Below, in pieces: positions 1-5,706 of a stretch of 6,843 bases of DNA. Location: assembly GCA_964572065.1 (NCBI GenBank), contig CAZNER010000099.1:1-6843 (forward strand). The letters run 5' to 3'. The DNA comes from CAZNER01 sp964572065. Its GTDB lineage: Bacteria > Patescibacteriota > Dojkabacteria > JAHIVN01. Each line of letters starts with the position of its first letter. The first letter of the stretch is position 1. The notes beneath the pieces are model-generated. The model saw only the letters and a program-made list of their open reading frames with translations. It was not told where the DNA came from and made no database searches. A program made the position numbers and the translations under genes.

Positions 1-9
1 TAATAATAG

Positions 10-15
10 TATAAT
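10..15 (+). promoter_or_regulatory. possible -10 promoter element before the M15 peptidase gene
   Basis: A perfect TATAAT hexamer lies 16 nt before the ATG at 32, which would give a very short 5' leader. The matching -35 position would fall outside the window, so only half of the promoter can be judged. The surroundings are almost pure A/T, where such a hexamer arises easily by chance. It could drive both plus-strand genes, since no better promoter is visible in the 33-nt gap between them. Confidence 0.3.
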
Positions 16-31
16 AAATAATGATAAAATT

Positions 32-694
32 ATGAAAAAACCAATAAAAATAGCTATTTATTCTGCAATACTTATTTTTACTATTATTCTCGCTTTAGTT
101 CTTTTTCTAGATTATCAAAAAGCTATAAATACCAAAGTTACAAAGGATAGTAAAATTTATGTTTCAGGAGATGGACATATAAATAAAGGAGAATATTTAG
201 ACCCTAATTGGCAAGAAGGAAGATATACTATTCTACTTTCTGAAAGAGCTAGTTACTTAAATTCTACTGTTAGTTTAGAATCTATGGGCAAGGCAGTAGT
301 AGAAGATATAATTAGAGATGCTGAAAAAGATGGTATGTGCTTAGTAGTTGTTTCAGGATATAGAGATAAAGAAGAACAGGAAGAAATGTATAATTTAGCA
401 GAAGATAAAGAAATAATAGCAAAAGCAGGGCAAAGTGAACATCAAACAGGATTAGCAGTAGATTTTGCAGGCTGTCCCATGAAAAATGGCAAAAGAGATG
501 ATAGTATAGAAAGGTTAGAGCTTGAAAAGCCTTTTAAAGAATTGCCAGAATATAAATGGCTGGTTGATAATGCTTATAAATATAATCTTGAACAAAGTTA
601 TCGTGAAGATAACGCATATAGAACAGGATATCCAGAAGAACCTTGGCATTGGAAGTTGATAGTTACTACAACAGAAGATTTTATAAAACTTTAA
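32..694 (+). CDS. membrane-anchored M15B (VanY-type) D-Ala-D-Ala carboxypeptidase / peptidoglycan peptidase
   Basis: This 220-residue protein is predicted to be a zinc peptidase that cuts peptidoglycan stem peptides outside the cytoplasmic membrane. A short basic start (MKKPIK) leads into one hydrophobic helix at about residues 5-26, with no obvious cleavage site, so it is probably an N-terminal anchor. The catalytic domain covers about 60-210 and shows the family signatures in order: SGYR (108-111), SEHQTGLAVDF (135-145, zinc ligands H137 and D144), and EPWHW (203-207, catalytic E203 and zinc ligand H206). All metal and catalytic residues are present, and the length is normal for VanY/DdpX-like proteins with an anchor. 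The ATG at 32 is the first in frame and has no Shine-Dalgarno sequence. A RuvC gene follows 33 nt downstream on the same strand. It could be a phage lysis or wall-remodelling enzyme, or a host or cargo gene; the sequence does not decide. Substrate specificity (DD- versus LD-carboxypeptidase or endopeptidase) is inferred only at family level. Confidence 0.88.
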   Translation: MKKPIKIAIYSAILIFTIILALVLFLDYQKAINTKVTKDSKIYVSGDGHINKGEYLDPNWQEGRYTILLSERASYLNSTVSLESMGKAVVEDIIRDAEKDGMCLVVVSGYRDKEEQEEMYNLAEDKEIIAKAGQSEHQTGLAVDFAGCPMKNGKRDDSIERLELEKPFKELPEYKWLVDNAYKYNLEQSYREDNAYRTGYPEEPWHWKLIVTTTEDFIKL

Positions 695-727
695 AATAAC
701 AAAATAGGCGGACTTTTTTGAAAATTT

Positions 728-1219
728 ATGAATAAATTAATAGCCATAGACCCCGGCACTAATAATGCCGGTATTGCTTTCTTTGAAGATAAGAAACTAA
801 TTGAGTCAAAACAACTTAAATTCAATCCTAAAACTCCTTTATATACCCGACTCAGAGCCTTAAAACAAGCCGTAGAAGCGTTTTTAAGCAATAAAGGACA
901 TATTAATCATTTTGCTATAGAAACTCCATATATAGGGCGAAATCCACAATCAGGATTAAAGCTAGGACAAGCAAGAGGAGTTATCCTTTGTATTATTTTT
1001 AATAAGAATTCTGAAATAATAGATATTAGCCCTCAAGAAGTAAGAAGTCATTATTCTGTTCCTCCTAGAAGCAAAAAACAAGATTATCAAAAAATAGTCA
1101 AATTAGAGTTTAATAAAAAAGATTTAGGAGAAGATGAAGCTGATGCTATTGCTATCGGCTCTACAGCTCTAAGCAAATTGAAAGTGGAACAGTTACAAAA
1201 AATAAAAGATAAGCAGTAA
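728..1219 (+). CDS. ruvC: RuvC-like Holliday junction resolvase
   Basis: This 163-residue protein is predicted to be an RNase H-fold endonuclease that cuts four-way DNA junctions symmetrically. The RuvC landmarks are all visible. IDPGTNNAG (7-15) carries the first acidic residue D8, and AIETPY (63-68) carries E65. LGQARGVIL (79-87) is the classic RuvC helix signature. A basic stretch, PPRSKKQDYQK (112-122), occupies the position of the conserved lysine that follows the substrate loop. DEADAIAIG (136-144) supplies D136 and D139. This matches the D-E-D-D tetrad of E. coli RuvC (D7, E66, D138, D141), and the length is close to its 173 residues, so the enzyme should be active. No ruvA or ruvB is nearby. 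In phages such enzymes resolve branched replication intermediates before packaging, which suits this context. A terminator hairpin begins 23 nt after the stop. The divergent sequence and the tail-gene neighbours favour a phage copy over the chromosomal gene. Confidence 0.9.
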   Translation: MNKLIAIDPGTNNAGIAFFEDKKLIESKQLKFNPKTPLYTRLRALKQAVEAFLSNKGHINHFAIETPYIGRNPQSGLKLGQARGVILCIIFNKNSEIIDISPQEVRSHYSVPPRSKKQDYQKIVKLEFNKKDLGEDEADAIAIGSTALSKLKVEQLQKIKDKQ

Positions 1220-1382
1220 GACAAGCTATTAAAATAATTATTAGCAGTTTAACTGCTATTTTTGCTTCAACAATATCTATTGCTTTTCTAAACATTCCTA
1301 TTGCTAAAAAAATAGTAATAATATTCAAGAATACTAAAAAATATTTCATATTAAGATACCAAAGGAATAGACAAAAGTCCAT
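1161..1382 (-). CDS. doubtful small two-helix membrane protein (possible second holin-like protein)
   Basis: This 73-residue reading frame (62 residues if the internal ATG at 1349 is used) encodes two strongly hydrophobic stretches. They lie at about residues 13-31 and 44-68 and are separated by a charged amphipathic linker (RKAIDIVEAK). That layout resembles small holins or antiholins, and the frame sits 42 nt behind the holin candidate on the same strand. Several points count against it. Its last 59 nt are antisense to the 3' end of the resolvase gene, and the resolvase terminator lies inside it. Hydrophobic frames also arise easily opposite A-rich coding DNA. The only purine-rich leader, TTAGGA, abuts the ATG at 1382, too close for a normal ribosome binding site. 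I do not recognise a family. Confidence 0.3.
   Translation of the reverse strand: MDFCLFLWYLNMKYFLVFLNIITIFLAIGMFRKAIDIVEAKIAVKLLIIILIACLTAYLLFFVTVPLSICLEL
1242..1263 (+). terminator. intrinsic terminator after the ruvC-like gene
   Basis: A 6-bp stem TAGCAG/CTGCTA (1242-1247 with 1253-1258) closes a TTTAA loop and is followed directly by five T (1259-1263). The stem can extend by two A-T pairs, leaving a one-base loop. It starts 23 nt after the resolvase stop codon, the usual place for a rho-independent terminator. On the minus strand the same hairpin is followed only by a mixed A/T tract, so termination of the converging late operon here would be weaker. Confidence 0.65.
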
Positions 1383-1424
1383 TCCTAAGGTTAACTATAT
1401 TGAAAAAGGGTTAAAAAAGTGATT

Positions 1425-1622
1425 TTAATTCCCACCTCCACTTCCCCTTAAATCAAGATAAACAAAAACTCCAATTCCAATTACTAATAAAACAATTAGC
1501 ATCCAAAAATTCAATTCAATTTCTACTAATTTGTTAATAGTAAATGAAATCAAAGCTGTGGCAACAGTAGCTAAGCCAGCTACTTTTAATGATGATTTTT
1601 GTTGTGCAGATAGTAACTTCAT
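1425..1622 (-). CDS. putative holin, two transmembrane helices
   Basis: This 65-residue protein has two predicted membrane helices, about residues 12-30 (starting LKVAGLATVATALISF) and 38-56 (starting NFWMLIVLLVIGIGVF). A short acidic turn (VEIE) separates them, and a glycine-rich tail (RGSGGGN) ends the protein. Size and topology fit a class II holin, a protein that opens the cytoplasmic membrane so the endolysin can reach the wall. The call rests on topology and position, since holins share little sequence. Its ATG overlaps the TGA of the amidase gene in an ATGA arrangement, which suggests translational coupling and a fixed lysin-to-holin expression ratio. No Shine-Dalgarno sequence precedes it, which also fits coupling. 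It could instead be an unrelated small membrane protein, but a holin is the best explanation beside an endolysin. Confidence 0.65.
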   Translation of the reverse strand: MKLLSAQQKSSLKVAGLATVATALISFTINKLVEIELNFWMLIVLLVIGIGVFVYLDLRGSGGGN

Positions 1623-2311
1623 ACAATTGTTTTTATAGAAGGTAATATTTTGCCTTCTGTTAAATTACTTAGCTCTATATCAGATATTTCTTTTATTGGA
1701 ATATGTTCCTCCCAATAAAATTGGTAAGTATCCCAATCAGGTATTGGATACTTTACATTATCAAAAACATAATACACAGTTGATTTGTTTTTAGATTTCA
1801 AAATACTTCCGTTAGGAAAAGTAGAATACTGTGCTAACTCTCTAAGAACCCATTTTTTATCCACTGCTAATCCTGGACAATGAGTATTCATGTAATCTCT
1901 GTGGAACTTAATATCTTCCTTTTTTAGATTAAGTTTCCTGTTCAAGACAGTTATAACAAATTTTGCATACTCCCAAATAGTTCCCTTTGGAACTTCTTTA
2001 TCATAATCACCTACCATTTCAATTCCAATACTTCTCCAATTTCCTTTTCCTGCATGAGTACCATTTTTTCGCATATCTGTAAATAACCAAATACCATCTG
2101 GAGCAATAAATAAATGAGGTCCAGTAGTCCAACCTTTCCTTTCATAAAATCTTTTTAAATTGTAAATAGTTCTTTTTCCTTCCCATTGTTCAGGAGTAGG
2201 TTTATGAGTATGATGTAAAACAATTTTATTGGCAGGAAGAAAGCCAAAAAATTTCTTTTCAACATACTTTCTAAACTCTTCTGTCTTTAAGCATTTACCT
2301 ATTATTTGCAT
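1619..2311 (-). CDS. N-acetylmuramoyl-L-alanine amidase (Amidase_2/PGRP fold) endolysin with C-terminal wall-associated domain
   Basis: The product is predicted to hydrolyse the amide bond between N-acetylmuramic acid and L-alanine in peptidoglycan, releasing progeny phage. Numbered from the ATG at 2311 (230 residues), the catalytic domain covers about 28-160. IVLHHT (30-35) gives zinc ligand H33. GPHLFIAPDG (64-73), HAGKGNWRSIGIEMVG (86-101) and FHRDYMNTHCPG (136-147, ligands H137 and C145) are classic Amidase_2 motifs. Residues from about 165 to the end (VYYVFDNVKYPIPDW, then an IS-x-x-EL-x-x-L-x-x-G pattern) resemble a small repeat module found in surface and wall proteins of Patescibacteria and actinobacteria. 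That module probably aids wall binding. A longer start at 2368 is possible and adds 19 basic residues, but that stretch lies in another frame under the conserved part of the NrdD-like ORF, so I prefer 2311. Neither start has a Shine-Dalgarno sequence. The stop overlaps the holin start. Confidence 0.88.
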   Translation of the reverse strand: MQIIGKCLKTEEFRKYVEKKFFGFLPANKIVLHHTHKPTPEQWEGKRTIYNLKRFYERKGWTTGPHLFIAPDGIWLFTDMRKNGTHAGKGNWRSIGIEMVGDYDKEVPKGTIWEYAKFVITVLNRKLNLKKEDIKFHRDYMNTHCPGLAVDKKWVLRELAQYSTFPNGSILKSKNKSTVYYVFDNVKYPIPDWDTYQFYWEEHIPIKEISDIELSNLTEGKILPSIKTIV

Positions 2312-2459
2312 AAGATTTTTCGTTAATTTTAAAAACCTTTCTTTCCTCAAACTCGGCTTTTTTACCATTATTCCAGTTATGGAGTGGAGTAAGCCAACCC
2401 ACTACACGACTGTAAACCATGCAACGAGTTCGTTGCTTTTTGAGATTATCATTTTTCAT
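2295..2459 (-). CDS. stand-alone NrdD-like C-terminal glycyl-radical segment (54 residues)
   Basis: This small ORF begins at ATG 2459, 17 nt after the stop of the 69-residue gene, and ends with TAA at 2295. Its core, residues 11-43, starts TRCMVYSRVVGWLTP and continues WNNGKKAEFEERKVF. It closely matches the C-terminal end of anaerobic class III ribonucleoside-triphosphate reductases, where an R-V-x-G-Y segment holds the glycine that becomes the radical. G21 in RVVGW would be that glycine. The rest of NrdD is absent: no ten-stranded barrel, no substrate-site cysteines, and no CxxC pairs of the zinc site (only C13 remains). I infer a spare-part protein like YfiD/GrcA of pyruvate formate-lyase, or a reused domain. 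Codon use differs from the neighbours (CGA and CGT for arginine), and the core is locally GC-richer. It overlaps the lysin start. The motif match is from memory of the family, not a search. Confidence 0.6.
   Translation of the reverse strand: MKNDNLKKQRTRCMVYSRVVGWLTPLHNWNNGKKAEFEERKVFKINEKSYANNR
2421..2441 (+). other. terminator-like hairpin inside the NrdD-like ORF
   Basis: GCAACG (2421-2426) and CGTTGC (2431-2436) form a 6-bp, GC-rich stem with loop AGTT. On the plus strand five T follow (2437-2441), which is the layout of a rho-independent terminator. No plus-strand gene leads into it, so it may stop antisense transcription entering the tail operon. It could instead act as an mRNA stem near the start of the NrdD-like ORF on the minus strand, where it spans codons 8-13. 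It may also simply reflect the codons for Q-R-T-R-C. Confidence 0.35.
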
Positions 2460-2476
2460 AGGGATTTATGAATTAT

Positions 2477-2686
2477 TTATTTAGTCATTTTTTCTCTTAA
2501 CTCTTTTAAAGAATTAATTGCTCCATGTAAACCAAATAATTGAGGCTCTGTTTGTTGAAGGATATTTTGTGCATTTCTTATTTCTGCACTTAAGCCATCT
2601 AACTTGGCTGTTTTTTCCTCAATTGCTTGGTCTATAACTTCAAGAGGAGTTAATTGTTTTGTTTCTTTTTTATTACTTTTACTCAT
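2477..2686 (-). CDS. small helical, probably coiled-coil phage protein of unknown function
   Basis: This 69-residue protein is hydrophilic and almost wholly helix-favouring after a lysine-rich N-terminus. Hydrophobic residues recur at about heptad spacing through residues 15-62 (L15, V17, I18, I22, L29, L32, I36, I42, L43), which suggests a coiled coil. A break around P48 to G55 (EPQLFGLHG) would allow a helical hairpin. There is no signal peptide, membrane helix or cysteine. It lies 25 nt after the tail-fibre gene and 17 nt before the NrdD-like ORF, so it is co-transcribed with the tail and lysis genes. Small coiled-coil proteins in this position can be tail-fibre assembly factors or minor structural proteins, but I do not recognise a family. 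The start at 2686 is preceded by an A-rich leader (AAGTAAAAAGTT) with no Shine-Dalgarno sequence. Confidence 0.75.
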   Translation of the reverse strand: MSKSNKKETKQLTPLEVIDQAIEEKTAKLDGLSAEIRNAQNILQQTEPQLFGLHGAINSLKELREKMTK

Positions 2687-2711
2687 AACTTTTTACTTAT
2701 ATATTAATTAA

Positions 2712-5705
2712 TTATTTTTTAAAAAGGTCATCTACTTCATCTTTCATTTTATCATAATGGTCTTGTGAATCTTTGTTTTTATTTTTAATAGTTTTTATAG
2801 TAGTAATAACTTTTTTATCTCCTTCTGTTAAATTTACATCTGTTTCATCTAATTCAACTATACTGTTTAAATATCCTTTTCTCACAGCCACTACTTCATA
2901 GAAAAAATCCACTTCTGTTTCAGAACTCTCCACAAAAATTTTTTCATTAGTAGGTTCTTTCTCTAAAAATATATGTGCTGGACCAATTGGAGTTAAATTA
3001 ACAGTTATTAAACCAGTTGGTTCAGTTACCAAATAAAAGTGATTTGGCAAAATAACTGTAATTTTTTTATCTACTCCTGTTTTAGCTTTACCTCTACACC
3101 GTACACAAACATCAGGACTTTCTTGAGCTGTGTATCTAAGAAATCTATCACTTCCGTCAGGATGAGGAATAACAAAAGGTTTAGAGCCACTTGCTTGTAA
3201 ATCTCCTGCTGTCCAAATATTTTCATCTATAATTGCTTTTATAGTAGCTCCTTGATAAAACTCATGATTATCTCCTGCATAATAACGCATATCATTACTT
3301 CCTGAATTAGAATTAATGTATTCACCAGTACTAAAAATTAACTGAGGTACGTAAGTTTGTGTTGTTGTAGCAGTAAGAAGATTAACTGTTTGAGCATTAT
3401 TTTTAATATAAAAATTATCAGTTGTTCCGCAAGTAATCCAAAGAAGATTTCCACTTGTAATTCCAATACCCCCATACTTAGTAGCACTACCAGTAGAATC
3501 AGCAATCCAATAAGACCTATTATTTGGGATAAAAAAATCTCCAGCAGTGCATTGAATACCACCAGCACCTAAAGTAGTTCCTCTTAATCTTGCCCTTCTT
3601 ACTCCGCCAGAATAGAAATCTAAATAATCTCCATTAATTAATTCTATTCTTGAATTGCCAGAAGAACTTTTTACAGTTCTACCTGATAAAGTACCTGCTT
3701 GTATATTATCCGCAGTCAATAAACCAGTAATTATTTTTCCACCAGAAATAACAGTTGTTCCTAATTTACCAGCTTCTATGGAAGTAGAGGCTATTCTATC
3801 CGCAGATAAAGTACCTGTATAAATATCATCTGCATTTACTCCTCCTCTAATTATCAAAGCAGGAGAACCTCCAGTATCAAATCGTATATAATGAGTAGCA
3901 TCATCATATAATTCAAATCTTATATCTCCTCCTGATTCATATTCCAGCCAAAAACCAGAAGAACCATTTCCATAACCTGATTTGTTATAAGATTTTAATA
4001 CTCCTCCTATACCAGAAGCACCTATTTCAATGCTATCTCTAAAATAACCGCTACTGCCTGCAATAATAGGTGAATAGACAGTTGTACTTGAAATAAAAGT
4101 TCCGCCAGAAACATTTCCATTTATTAAATCGTCCATGCTATTAGTCCAGCCACCATTTTTTAAATCAGCACTATTAGGTGGATTAGCATCTGAAATCTGA
4201 CTCCAAGTAATTGTAGTACTTGGACCGAGTGTAATATCTCCTGCAAGTTCTAATTTTCCTGTATTTGAATTATATCTTAAATAATTATCACTATCTGCGT
4301 ATAATTCAAAAAAGACATCATTAAATGTGTCTTTTTGCATCCAAAAGCCAATACTTGAATTATTAAAACCTGTTTTGCCATAAGACCTTAAAATAGCATC
4401 TGTTCCATTTAATCCTATTACATTATCTCCTATTCCTGTATAAGCAGTTATAATATTTTCATTTATAAAATTACCTCCTGAATATTCAATATTAGCTTCA
4501 GTTATTGGGGTATCTCCTGCTTGTATTCCTTCGGTGGAACGCTGTGCCTGTATAATAGAAAGCTCTACTGCAGTTTCTTCCATAGAAGTGTATTTCGTTA
4601 AATCATGTCCTATTTGGTCAAGCTCTACTAAAGCACTATCTATTTTATAAGAAACTCTTTTTATAACTAAATTATCCTGAAAAGTAGTTTGATTTCCGTC
4701 TCTGATATTTCTAATTAAAACTCTGTGTCCAGGCTCTATACTTGCTAAATCATATTCATCTGTCAATTCAATAGTTAGTTGTTGTTTAGGGTCTTTTTTA
4801 TTTGTGATTAAAGCATTTCCTCTTATATCTGCCACAGAATCAATTAATACTTCTGAATCCAACTGAAATAAAGTCATCACTTCATAATTGCTTTGAGAAG
4901 TAGCATCTTTATATTCTTCATAAACATAAGAAGCATCAGCAGTTGAACGACCATTCCACAAGAAAAAATAATTCACAATGCTCTCTGCTGATTTATGTGC
5001 TTTAATTTCAGAAATATCTTTTCCGATAGTAAAACTATGTTGAGTAGAACTTGCACTATCTTTAACATAAACAACTCCGCCCGCATCAATATACCAATAC
5101 CAAGTAGCAGGTAAATACTCTTGTATTTTTTTCAATGAGTCTAAATGTTTTACTCTATCAAAAGTATATGAAACAGTATTTGCACAATCATCAATAGTTA
5201 CTCCCCAAGTATAACTAATCATTGAATTGGAAATATTGTCTATATAATTATCACTAATATTTTTTATAATAGTAGAAGTAGAAATTGCTGATTCAGGAAC
5301 ATAAAAATCTATTGGGTCAGAGTGAGTTCTATAATAATCATTACTTAATTTTGATATTGCCCCATAAAAAGTTAACTCTACTTTTTCTTGATTATTTCCA
5401 TATTGAGGGCTAACCCTAACTAGATATCCATAGAAAATAAGTGTATCTGTATTAAAATCATCATTTAGATATACTTTTAATCTATTGCCATACTTAATAA
5501 CCCCATTAGGATTTTTTACAGAATCGTATTCATCATAATCATCAATAGGAGCATTAATAATAACTTTTAAATTACTAACTCCGCCATTTATAGTTTTATT
5601 AACTTGAAATTCAGATAAAATATTACCCACTTCAGTAAGCAGTTTTAAGTAAGTTCCATCTGGCTGATAGAGTTTATATGAAAGTTTATGATTTTTTGAT
5701 GCCAT
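2712..5705 (-). CDS. baseplate hub (Tal-like) and receptor-binding tail fibre fusion protein
   Basis: This 997-residue protein probably forms the tail tip and carries the adhesin. Residues 1 to about 370 look like a siphovirus hub of the gp27/Tal type. They start with a strand-rich first domain (GNRLKVYLND, FYGYLVRVSP), then a middle region with a TWYWYIDAGGVVYVKD segment. They close with a domain typical of such hubs (IEPGHRVLIRNI, VIKRVSYKIDSALVELDQIGHD). After a linker, 436-488 and 567-621 are two copies of one module. Residues 624-676 carry the TADxI-AGTL pattern of phage side fibres, and 690-835 are glycine- and serine-rich fibre sequence. Residues 838-945 match a conserved fibre-end domain that opens with a GSKxFxIxHP motif and ends near VVAVRKGY. 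A lysine-rich charged tail (955-997) follows. The start lies 1 nt after the Dit stop, suggesting coupling. Binding target is unknown. Confidence 0.85.
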   Translation of the reverse strand: MASKNHKLSYKLYQPDGTYLKLLTEVGNILSEFQVNKTINGGVSNLKVIINAPIDDYDEYDSVKNPNGVIKYGNRLKVYLNDDFNTDTLIFYGYLVRVSPQYGNNQEKVELTFYGAISKLSNDYYRTHSDPIDFYVPESAISTSTIIKNISDNYIDNISNSMISYTWGVTIDDCANTVSYTFDRVKHLDSLKKIQEYLPATWYWYIDAGGVVYVKDSASSTQHSFTIGKDISEIKAHKSAESIVNYFFLWNGRSTADASYVYEEYKDATSQSNYEVMTLFQLDSEVLIDSVADIRGNALITNKKDPKQQLTIELTDEYDLASIEPGHRVLIRNIRDGNQTTFQDNLVIKRVSYKIDSALVELDQIGHDLTKYTSMEETAVELSIIQAQRSTEGIQAGDTPITEANIEYSGGNFINENIITAYTGIGDNVIGLNGTDAILRSYGKTGFNNSSIGFWMQKDTFNDVFFELYADSDNYLRYNSNTGKLELAGDITLGPSTTITWSQISDANPPNSADLKNGGWTNSMDDLINGNVSGGTFISSTTVYSPIIAGSSGYFRDSIEIGASGIGGVLKSYNKSGYGNGSSGFWLEYESGGDIRFELYDDATHYIRFDTGGSPALIIRGGVNADDIYTGTLSADRIASTSIEAGKLGTTVISGGKIITGLLTADNIQAGTLSGRTVKSSSGNSRIELINGDYLDFYSGGVRRARLRGTTLGAGGIQCTAGDFFIPNNRSYWIADSTGSATKYGGIGITSGNLLWITCGTTDNFYIKNNAQTVNLLTATTTQTYVPQLIFSTGEYINSNSGSNDMRYYAGDNHEFYQGATIKAIIDENIWTAGDLQASGSKPFVIPHPDGSDRFLRYTAQESPDVCVRCRGKAKTGVDKKITVILPNHFYLVTEPTGLITVNLTPIGPAHIFLEKEPTNEKIFVESSETEVDFFYEVVAVRKGYLNSIVELDETDVNLTEGDKKVITTIKTIKNKNKDSQDHYDKMKDEVDDLFKK
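3843..4007 (-). repeat. tail-fibre module, copy 2
   Basis: This stretch encodes residues 567-621 of the hub/fibre protein. Key residues are SYNKSGYGN, GFW, FELYDD and YIRF, matching copy 1 in order and spacing. It leads straight into the ADDIYTGTLSADRI repeat region of the fibre shaft. Confidence 0.65.
4254..4400 (-). repeat. tail-fibre module, copy 1
   Basis: This stretch encodes residues 436-484 of the hub/fibre protein. Key residues are SYGKTGFNN, GFW, FELYAD and YLRY. Copy 2 lies 131 residues further on and repeats the order SY-x-K-x-G, N-x-S-x-GFW, FELY-x-D, Y-x-R. The similarity is clear in protein but not in DNA, so the duplication is old or under selection for variation. Confidence 0.65.
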
Positions 5706-5706
5706 A

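Noticed and set aside
695..727. Possible terminator between the M15 gene and the resolvase gene (AAAATAGGCGGACTTTTTT)
   Set aside because: Only a weak A-T stem can form around the GGCGG core, with no GC pairing, so it does not support a terminator.
691..891. Minus-strand frame of 66 codons over the start of the resolvase gene
   Set aside because: It lies opposite the strongly conserved RuvC motif IDPGTNNAG, and its product shows no family features.
1619..1621. Possible recoding of TGA (as in Gracilibacteria, or code 4)
   Set aside because: TGA ends the amidase exactly at the ATGA overlap with the holin candidate, and tryptophan in recognised genes is TGG, so the standard code fits.
2312..2368. 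N-terminal extension of the amidase (19 residues from ATG 2368)
   Set aside because: The DNA codes for the conserved end of the NrdD-like ORF in another frame, the peptide resembles no amidase N-terminus, and the ATG at 2311 still includes the whole catalytic domain.
2229..2471. Plus-strand frame of 80 codons
   Set aside because: It is antisense to the amidase start and the NrdD-like ORF, both of which carry recognisable conserved motifs, and its protein shows only chance hydrophobic runs.
3338..3568. Minus-strand frame of 76 codons inside the tail-fibre gene
   Set aside because: It is an out-of-phase reading of fibre sequence whose leucine-rich product is typical of shifted AT-rich coding DNA.
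3357..3572. Plus-strand frame of 71 codons inside the tail-fibre gene
   Set aside because: It is an antisense shadow rich in serine and isoleucine, with no motif and no nearby start signals.
3692..3834. Short recurring motifs GTACCTG/CCGCAGA in the fibre gene considered as a DNA repeat or array
   Set aside because: They encode the known ADxI-x-GTL repeats of fibre shafts; spacing is irregular and there are no spacers as in a CRISPR array.
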